Shown in pieces: positions 1 to 7,800 of a stretch of DNA of 10,464 bases. Position 1 is the stretch's first letter. Every line of letters starts with the position of its first letter. Source of the DNA: Baffinella frigidus (taxonomy: Eukaryota; Cryptophyceae; Cryptomonadales; Baffinellaceae); the NCBI GenBank assembly GCA_026770585.1, contig MU646908.1:189308-199771 (forward strand), in the 5' to 3' direction. The notes under the pieces are model-generated. The model ran no database searches, had not been told where the DNA came from, and saw nothing but the letters and a program-made list of their open reading frames with translations. A program made the position numbers and the translations under genes.

Positions 1-48
<48 letters not shown>
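1..48. repeat. Poly-G homopolymer (48 G) at window edge
   Basis: The first 48 bases are uninterrupted G. Nothing resembling a heptamer telomere repeat is mixed in. It may be a genuine G tract, but a homopolymer this long at the very start of a sequence is also typical of a scaffold end, gap-adjacent or dark-cycle sequencing artefact. No gene function is assigned. Confidence 0.9.
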
Positions 49-424
49 CGCGTTTGTTGATGATGCAGGAACGACCTCGATGTGGACAGCGCTCTGGCTC
101 AGGGGAGTATGATGCGCGGGGCAGAAGCACACGTGGCACGCGATTTCATCGGGTCCTTTGATACAATGTATCTCCGATTCAGGGGGGCGTTGGTACATTT
201 GGGAACATCTCTTCGATGTGTACCGGAAATGGTTTAGATGGGCGGCTTCTGTGACATATTGCATAGAGAGACGCGACTAGGTTGAAAGGAAAACGCTCAG
301 GAGAAGGCTTCCGCATGCATGGTGACGTGACTCAAGAAAATCTCATCTCGGAACATACCAGAATCTGTCCACATAAAAAGGCGTAAGATAGCATCATTGT
401 ATGCCTAAAATAGCATGTACACCC
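49..424. other. Non-coding 3' flank of the F-box gene
   Basis: No credible coding region is seen on either strand. Base composition is visibly less GC-rich than in the genes to the right, consistent with intergenic DNA. It lies downstream of the minus-strand F-box gene, so it should hold that gene's 3' UTR and termination signals, but I see no canonical AATAAA or algal TGTAA element. Its right end carries three copies of a short degenerate repeat, listed separately. I see nothing else in it. Confidence 0.6.
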
Positions 425-455
425 TTATCTTCGGCGTCGGAAGCCTAAGATAGCG
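381..455. repeat. Three spaced copies of a GCCTAARATAGC-like motif
   Basis: Near-identical 13-mers occur at 381-393 (gcgtaagatagca), 403-415 (gcctaaaatagca) and 443-455 (gcctaagatagcg). Start-to-start spacings are 22 and 40 bases. The stop codon of the F-box gene (425-427) falls between copies 2 and 3. On the minus strand, the sense of that gene, the core reads GCTATYTTAGGC, so the copies would lie in the end of its coding region and its 3' UTR. Function is unknown. Confidence 0.6.
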
Positions 456-1222
456 GGACGTATTCTGTCTTGTTCCGAAATTAAATCGACCTGGTATTCC
501 GCCTCGCCCCACTCCATGCCGTTCCCCCACGCCAGGACCTCCGTCGTCTGCGCCCGGGCGTACACCGCCCGACAGCTCTCCCGCTCCTTCCCGAAAGATG
601 CATGCGGATGGTGCTCCTTTCCCCCAGCAGCCCCCGAGGACGCCGCCCTGCCGGAGTCGCCCCCACCGCGGCCAGCACCGGCCCCGGCGGCCAGCTCGAC
701 GTCCAGCGCCAACACCCCAGCCGCGCCAAAACACCCGAGGAACAGCGCTCGCCAGAGTTCCTCGTCCGACGTGTGGAAGCGCCAGCGCCTGCAGACGCAC
801 GCGCAGCGGCAGAGCAGAGCCGCGTTCCCGAGGCGCGAAAACACCGCTAGGAGCGTGTCCTGGTCCAGCACGGTTCCGCCTCCAGGCGGAACGGGGTCAT
901 ATGGCGGGCGCGGTGGGCCATCTCTGTCGGCAGGGGACTGCGAGGCTCCCGGGGATAGCCGGAGGAGAGAGACACCGTCTGATGGCGAGAAGGACTGCGA
1001 GGCGCCGCTCAACGCGGAGGATCCTTGGCTCTGTGGGCGCTCACTAGACGCTGCAGACGACCCTGGCTTTGGGCGCGGGTTGACCCGGCTTTGGCGAGAC
1101 TTGCCGAGGCTTTCTGAAGGCGGAGGAGGGGCGCCAGCAGGCAACTCGCCGTCCTTCGAGTCCTTGTCCTTCTTCTTCTTCCCCTGCGCCCTACCCATTG
1201 GAACCCTCCTTCCCACACCCAT
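425..1222 (-). CDS. F-box domain protein (265 aa), C-terminal domain not recognised
   Basis: This is a likely substrate-recognition adaptor that docks on SKP1 in an SCF E3 ubiquitin ligase. Residues 1-115 are low-complexity and hydrophilic, with a lysine cluster (KKKK at 15-18) and Ser/Pro-rich sequence, probably disordered. Residues about 118-161 match an F-box: a conserved start (VLDQDTLLAVFSRLGNAA), then CRCACVCRRWR, then DEELWRALF, giving the usual L..D.LL.VFS.L, C..VCR.W and LW positions. After it, FGKERESCRAVYARA (210-224) resembles the SWK..Y..R stretch that often follows an F-box. The last 40 residues include AWGNG and match no family I can name. They end in RRRR, so the true gene might splice onward instead of stopping here. 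The ATG at 1222 has A at -3 and G at +4; the alternative ATG at 1198 (residue 9) has a weaker context. The opposite-strand frame 516-1235 is judged a shadow. Confidence 0.7.
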   Translation of the reverse strand: MGVGRRVPMGRAQGKKKKDKDSKDGELPAGAPPPPSESLGKSRQSRVNPRPKPGSSAASSERPQSQGSSALSGASQSFSPSDGVSLLRLSPGASQSPADRDGPPRPPYDPVPPGGGTVLDQDTLLAVFSRLGNAALLCRCACVCRRWRFHTSDEELWRALFLGCFGAAGVLALDVELAAGAGAGRGGGDSGRAASSGAAGGKEHHPHASFGKERESCRAVYARAQTTEVLAWGNGMEWGEAEYQVDLISEQDRIRPAILGFRRRR

Positions 1223-1827
1223 TTTTAAGAGGTGAGGAGGTGATGCGCCAGCTTTCCGTCCCTTTCTTCCTCAATGTACCGTGCACCGATGTGAGCAACG
1301 AAATTCGGTGGGACAACCGTTCTCTCTCTCTCTCTATCTCTCTCTCTCTCTCTCCACCCCTTCTCTCTTTCTCTCTCTCTCTCCTCTCCCTCTCTCCTCT
1401 GAGAGTCTGGGCAGAGTCTGGGGGGGAGGCTTTCATGTTCGTTTTTGGAGCCGTTTGTGCGTTCTTGGAGTCATTTGTCCACTTTTGGCCGAGAATCGCC
1501 CCTGCTCATCTGAAAAACCTGTGCAAATCGACTTTTGGAATAACTCAAATACCCCCTTACTGCAGGTGTCTGCCTTATCGCCGAAGCCGGTCTTCTCGTT
1601 CGCTGCGAACTTTGGAGAAGAAGTGGACATCCTTCTCCTTCTCACCACCACCACCACCTCCTCCCTCCTTCTCAACACCTCTACCCCACCCCCACTGCTT
1701 CACAATCCCATCTATCTGGGTCGTCGAGGGGGGCTGGGGCCCGTGGACTCTCTCGCACGAGTACGGGAGGGTTAGATTTTGACGGAGGGGCAGGGCAGGG
1801 CGCCGCAAGGTCCGAGCGCCCCTAGAG
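1223..1827. promoter_or_regulatory. Shared intergenic region between two divergent genes (putative bidirectional promoter)
   Basis: These 605 bases separate the start of the minus-strand F-box gene from the first ATG of the plus-strand repeat-protein gene, so promoters and 5' UTRs for both must lie here or in retained UTR exons. I see no TATA box at a convincing position. The region is pyrimidine-rich on the plus strand: a long TC microsatellite at 1320-1400, further C/T-rich sequence with a short ACC run around 1643-1658, and CCCCACCCCCAC-like sequence near 1683-1695. Pyrimidine patches near transcription starts are known from plant core promoters, but any role here is inferred. Open frames across it (1198-1782 and 1281-1775, plus) translate mainly to SLSLS and PPPP runs and look non-coding. 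Confidence 0.5.
1320..1400. repeat. Imperfect (TC)n microsatellite
   Basis: An 80-base stretch is almost purely C and T on the plus strand, dominated by TC dinucleotides. It is interrupted by a single A at 1336, by the block CCACCCC around 1354-1360, and by scattered TTT and CCC runs. It lies about 100 bases upstream of the F-box start codon and about 430 bases upstream of the repeat-protein ATG. The opposite strand is a (GA)n purine tract. Confidence 0.9.
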
Positions 1828-4800
1828 ATGGAACCCGAGCGAGGGCTGCTTAGGACTGGCAGCCAAGCGCTCCCGGGGGAGACGCTCGAGGAGTCAACAG
1901 AGGCGGATGGGAGGGGTGCAATTCCGGATATCGGGCCGGAGCTTACGCCTGCGGTGCCTGGGACTACGTTCTCCCCGCTCGGCACCGAGTGTGCGCAGGT
2001 GCCTTCCCGACCTTACCCCCGCCATGATCGTTGTTTGCGCGCTTTGAGTTTGTGCTCGCTGCCTGGTCAGGTTGGCTAACCGGGTTGGGCGGCTGCAGGA
2101 ACGAAACTCTCAGGATGTGTGGCGACACATGGCGGACAAACTGCACAGCGGCGCGGTCGTTCTGGGTGGTGGTGAGGCTGGCGGAGGAGCCGGAAGCGCG
2201 CAGCGCTCTTCCGGCGGGCGGGAGGAAGAGCTCCGCAGCCAGCGATCCCGCGAGGAGGCGCATCCGAGCAGCGGTCGAGCTCTTCTCTCCACACTCTCAC
2301 CTCGTGGCGATGAGCGCTGTGGGGGAGGGAACCTGGGAGCGGGCGGTGACCTGCGCGCCTCGCTGGCCCACGGGCGCGACAGACGGTCGTCGGGAGAAGG
2401 GGGTGTCGGCACGGGAGCAGGAGCGCTCGATGCCCCCGCCAACACTCGACTATCTCAGCCCCTCCCCCAGCCCTCGACATCCCCGGGCGCGGCGGGCGCC
2501 AGCAGCGCACGGGGCCTGACGGACAGGCTGAGAGCTGTGGCTGGGAGGGAAGTGGGCAGCAGGCTGGGAGTGCGCCCCCCTGCGGCGGAGGGTAAGGAGA
2601 GCACCTCGCGGCAGAGTTTGGAGGCAGGAGCTGCGAGCAGCGGGCGGGGCTTGGCGGACAGGCTGGGCCCTGTTCCTGGGAGGGACGGGATCGACGCCGG
2701 GCGTGGCGGGGGGGATGACCTCGATCGCTTCCTGACCGGGACCCGCGGGCACGTGCACGCCGGAGGGCGCGAGGCTGGGGTCTCAGCGGAGGTTATCGGG
2801 GGGAGGCTTGGCGTGGCGCCTCCTCGCCGTGTGCTTCAGCCGCTCGTCCCTCGGCACTTAACGCTGGATCTGAAGAACTGCACGGACGTGCGCGGCCTCT
2901 GCTCGCTCGCCTTGCACGTCGAGGAGTTCGACAGGTGAACTTGAATACTCAAACCCCAAACCCTATAAACCCTGTACATCCTGTAAACCCCACAAACCCT
3001 GCACACCCTATCAAACCCACAAACCTTATGGACCCTATGGACCCATATGAACCCATATGAACCCTATGAAACCTATGAACCCTACGCACCCTTTCAACCC
3101 TACAACCCCTACAAACCCTACACACCCAATAAACCCTAAACCCTAAACCCTAAACCTTAAACCCTGAACCCTGAACCCTAAACCCTGAACCCTGAACCCT
3201 AAACCCTAAACCCTAAACCTTAAACCCCTAAAACTGAACCCCTCAACCAGGATCCACTGCGTCGTGGCGCTCCGGAGTGCACACCGCCTGTGTGCCAGCA
3301 CATCAGGAATGACCGACGAGACCAGGAGGGCCGTCGAGACGATTCTGGACCGCACCCAGGAGGTTTCTGTACACTTATCACGGCCCGAACTGAAGGACTT
3401 GCTGAGTGCCGTGGACCAGCTTGGCGTCACACCTCGGCGGGAGGTGCTGGACGCGATTCTGGAGCGGGCGCTGGATTTTGCGAGGGAGCTTCCATCCGAC
3501 AAATCTGGGACGGGGTGGGCAGCGGGGGTGTTGGAGGCCTGCAGGAATCTGAAGGTGGACCAAGAGTCAGAGCTGGTTCGGACGCTGGGCGATCACGTGA
3601 CTCGGCAAGCACCCTCGGGCGCCCTTCGTGGCTCGTCTGGGGAGGACGGGGGCGCGAGGGGCGGGGAGAGCGCGCGAGGGTTGGCCGGGGGCGGGGGAGG
3701 CGAGCAGCAGGGGCGAAAGGAAGGACGGGGGAGCGACGCGGGCGAGGCTGGGAGGTATGGCGTGGCGCCTCGCCCTGCGCTCCCGCCGCTCAATTCTTCG
3801 CTCTTGACCAGCAGGCTGAAGCAGTGCGCCACCGTGCGGCAACTCTGCGAGCTCGCTGCGCGCGTGGAGGAATTCGACATCGCTCACAGCGTCATCGCGC
3901 TCCGGGCGGCGTTCCGCGTGTGCCAGAGCGCCGCAGGAATGACAGCCGAGACCAGGAGTTTCGTCGAGGCAGTTCTGGACCGGACCAAGACGTTCGCTCG
4001 ACGGTTGGAATCAGCTGCTTTGCGAAACACGCTGCACATCGCGAACCAGCTTGGCGTGACACCTCAGCCGGAGGTGTTGGACGCGGTTCTGGGACGCGCG
4101 CTCGAGCTTGCGCGAGACCTGCCCTCTGACGGATCCGGATCTTTCTGGGCAGCGCACGTGTTGGCGGACTGCGTGATTCTCAAGGTGGACCCCGCGTCGG
4201 AGCTGGTTCGGACGCTGCAGCGGGAGGAAGCTCGGGGCAGCGACGCGGGCGGGGCTGGGCGGCACGTGGTCCCTCGCTGTGCGCTCCCGCCCCTCGAGCC
4301 TCCCCTCTTGACCAGCCGGCTGAAGAACTGCGTGGATTTGCGCGTGCTCTGCGAGGACCTCGGTGCGCGCGTGGAGCAGTTCGACATGCTGCACTGTGTC
4401 GTCTGCCTCCGCACGATGCTCCGCCTGGTCCAGAGCGCTGCCGGCATGACCGACAAGACCCGGAGGGTCGTCGAAGCAGTGCTGCACATGATCAAGGACG
4501 TCGCGCAAGGCTTGGGCCCAGCCGCGTTGTTGGACACGCTGAGCATCACGAACCAGCTTGACGTCGTGCCTGGGCGGGAGGTGCTGGCCGCGGTTCTGGG
4601 GCGCGCGCTCGAGCTGGCGCGCGACCTGCCCGCTGACGGCTCTGCATCGTTCTGGGCCGCGCAACTCTTGGCGGACTGCTTGGTTCTGAACGCGGACCAA
4701 GGGTCAGAGCTGGTTCGGATGCTGCGCGACTACGGGGCTCGGCATGCTCCCGCGGGCGACGGTCGCGGCTCTTCTTTGGAGCACGGTAGTGCGAGGGGCG

Positions 4801-7800
4801 GGGAGGGTGGGAGCAGGTCGGCCGGGAGTGGGGGAGACGAGCAGGCACGGAGGCGGGAGGACGCACGGGGGGTCGACGTGGGCGAGGCTGGGAGGCATGG
4901 CGCGGCTCCGCGGCGTGCGCTCCCACCGCCCCCGCCTCTCGATCCGAAACACTTGACGAGCAGGCTGCTCAACTGCACCACCGTGCACCAACTCTCCGAC
5001 CTCGTCTTGCACCTGCCGGAGTTCAACAGGATCCACTGCCTGTGCGCGCTGAAAACCGCGCGCCGGCTGTGCCACCACGTCGACCATATGTCTGATGAGA
5101 CCAGGCGGGACGTGGAGGCTGTTCTGGACCGGACCAGGGACGTCGCTGCATTCTTCACCCCTGACGAAGTCAAGGAGGTGCTCAGCGCCGTGGACCAGCT
5201 TGGCGTGGCGCCTCGGTGGGAGGTGCTGGACGCGGTGCTGGGGCGCGCGATGGAGCTTGCGAGAGAGCTGCCATCCGACGGCTCTGGGGTGAACTGGGCG
5301 ACGACGATGTTGGAGGTCTGCTGGAACATGAAGGTGGACCAAGAGTCGCAGCTGGTACGGACGCTGCTCGATCACGCGGCACGGCACGCCCCCGCGGGCA
5401 ACCGTCGCAGCACGTCTGGGGAGGACGGGGGCGCGCGGGGCGGGGAGGGTGCGCGAGGGTTGGCCGGCAGCGGGGGAGACGGGCAGACGTCGCAGCGGGA
5501 GGAAGCACGGTGGATCGACGCGGGTGAGGCGAGGCACGGCGTGGCTCCTTGCTTTGCGCTCCCGCCGCTCAATCCTGCTCTCATGACGAGCAATCTGTCC
5601 AAGTGCACTCACGTGCGGACGCTCTGCGAGCTTGTGGCGGGGCGTGTGGAGCAGTTCAACAGAATCCACTGCGTGACAGCGCTGCGCGCGATGTTCCGCA
5701 TGTGTGTCCACGTCGACCACATGTCCGCGGAGACGCGCCGGGTTCTCGAGGCTGTTCTGGAGCGCACCAGGGAGGTCGCTGCATTCTTCACCTCTGACGA
5801 AGTGAAGGACACGCTGAGCTCCGCGAACGAGCTTGGCGTGGTGCCGCGGCGGGAGGTGCTGGGCGCGGTCCTGGGGCGCGCGCTCGATTTCGCGATGGAT
5901 CTGCCCTCGGATGGATCCGGGAAGGATTGGGCAACGGCAGTTTTCGAGGTCTGTCGGAACATGCGGGTGGATGCAGAGTCAGAGCTGGTGAAGACGCTGC
6001 GCGACTACCTCTCGCGATTTCCCCTCCTCGATCCTCCCCTCTTGACTAGCCGGCTGAAGAAGTGCACGGAGGTACGTATCCTGTGCGAGCTTGTTGCGCG
6101 CGTGGAGCAATTCGACGTGTTTCACTGCATCGTGGCCCTGCGTACGACGCAGCGCCTGTGCCAGAGCACGGGGGGAATGACCGACAAGACCCGGGGGATC
6201 GTCGAGGCCGTTCTGGGCAGGTGCAAGGCCTTCGCGCGAGAGTTGAAGCCAGACGACTTGTTGGAAACGCTGAGCATCGCGACCCAGCTTGGCGTGGCGC
6301 CTGGGCCGGACGTGCTGGACGCGGTCCTGGGGCGCGCGATGGAGCTTGCGAGCCAGATGCCGCCTGACGGATCCGCCACGAATTGGGCATCGCACGTGTT
6401 GATTGTCTGCCGGACCATGAAGGTGGACCAAGAGTCGGAGCTGTTTCGAACGCTGCGCGACTACGGGGCACGGCAATACCTCGCAGGCGACCGTGGCGGG
6501 ACTTCTGGGGAGGACGGGGGCGCGAGGGGGGGGGGGGGCGTGCGAGGGTTGGCCGGCAGCGGGGGCGGCGAGCAGCAATGGGGGCGGGCGGAAGGAGGAG
6601 GAAGCGACAGTGTGGAGGCTGGGAGGCATGGCGTGGCTCCTCGCTGCATGCCCCCCCCCGCGCCCCCCCATCCTCGTAGGTTGACGGGTCAGCTGAAGAG
6701 CTGCACAACCGTGCGGCAACTGTGCGAGCTTGCGCAGCGTGCGGAGCAGTTCGATGGCATTCATTGCGCCATCGCGCTCAGCACCGCGCACCGTTTGTGT
6801 CAGGGTGCGGCGGGCATGACAGAGGAGAGCAGGAGGGCCGTCGAGGCGGTTCTGGACAGGACCAAGGACGTCGTTCGAGAATTGGACCCAGCCGGAGTGA
6901 TGGAAACGTTGAGCATTCTCAACGACCTTGGCGTGGTCCCTCGAAGGGAGGTGCTGGACGCGGTTCTGGGGCGCGCGCTTGATCTTGTGCGACTGGCACC
7001 CTCTGGACCGGTGTGGGCTGCGCAAGTGTTGACAGACTGCATGAAGCTCAAGGTGGACCCAGCGTCGGAGCTGGTTCGAACCTTGCTCGATCACGCGGCA
7101 CGGCAAGCTCCCGCGGGTGACCGTGGCGGGCCCTCTGGGGAGGGCGCGGGTGCGAGGGGTGAGGAGGGTGCGAGAGGGGGTGGCGGCAGGGGGGGGGACG
7201 AACAGCAATGGAGGCGAGAGGAAGCTCGGGGGAGCGATGCGGGTGAGGCTGAGCGGCATGGCGTGGTGTATCACCGTACGATACCGCCTCTCGATGCTGC
7301 GCAGATGACCGCGTATCTCAAGAACTGCAACGGCGGCCTGCACCAGCTCTGCGAGCTCGTTGCGCGCGTGGAGCACTTCGACGCGGTGCACTGCGTCGTC
7401 GCGCTCCGCACAACCAGGCGCATGTGTCAGAGCGCGGCAGGCATGACCGAGGAGAGCAGGCGGGCCGTCGAGGCAGTTCTGGACAGGATTTTGGAGGTCG
7501 CGCGAGACTTGCGGCAGGATGGTGTGCAGGACACCCTGAGCATCGCGAACACGCTTGGCGTGGTACCTCGGCGAGAGGTGCTGGACCCTAAACCTTGCAC
7601 CTTGCACCCTAAACCCTAAACCCTAAATCCCAAACCCTAATCCCTAAACCCTCATCCCTCATCCCCAATCCCTAATCTCCAATCCCTGATCCATAACCCC
7701 TCACCCAGGTGCTGGACGCGGTTCTGGGGCGCGCGCTCGACCATGCGCGAGCACTACAACCCGGATCGTTCTGGGCGAAAGCAGTGTTGGTGGACTGCCG

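Noticed and set aside
160-172. Small palindrome GATAC-aat-GTATC
   Set aside because: A 5-bp stem in isolation is expected by chance and has no supporting context such as a T-run or operator pair.
516-1235. Plus-strand open frame of 239 aa over the F-box gene
   Set aside because: It shows no domain and a biased Pro/Arg/Ser composition. The minus strand has a convincing F-box in the expected order.
1198-1782. Plus-strand frames across the intergenic region (also 1281-1775)
   Set aside because: The products are mainly translated TC and ACC microsatellite (SLSLS, PPPP, TTTT). There is no domain and no splice continuity with the neighbours.
2071-2098. A 28-nt intron (CAG|GTTGGC ... GCTGCAG) that would also preserve the frame
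   Set aside because: Such lengths are known only in special genomes such as chlorarachniophyte nucleomorphs, and the other introns here are 131-316 bases. The 100-bp alternative with the same acceptor is preferred, though not proven.
2935-3250. Telomere-like tracts as evidence that this is a subtelomere or a chromosome fusion point
   Set aside because: The tracts are bounded exactly by splice sites inside conserved protein motifs and recur three times in one gene, so introns explain them better than a fusion scar. A nearby chromosome end cannot be excluded.
3660-3720. Gly/Arg/Glu-rich linkers as collagen-like domains
   Set aside because: There is no sustained G-X-Y triplet periodicity. The glycines come in irregular runs, so these are better described as disordered linkers.
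5979-7607. Long minus-strand open frame (542 aa) opposite the repeat gene, with similar ones at 4704-5720 and 4011-4700
   Set aside because: They lie antisense to the modules, recur once per module because the modules are repeated, and are explained by the high GC content and few stop codons. Their products have no recognisable domain, while the plus frame has conserved motifs and consistent splice junctions.
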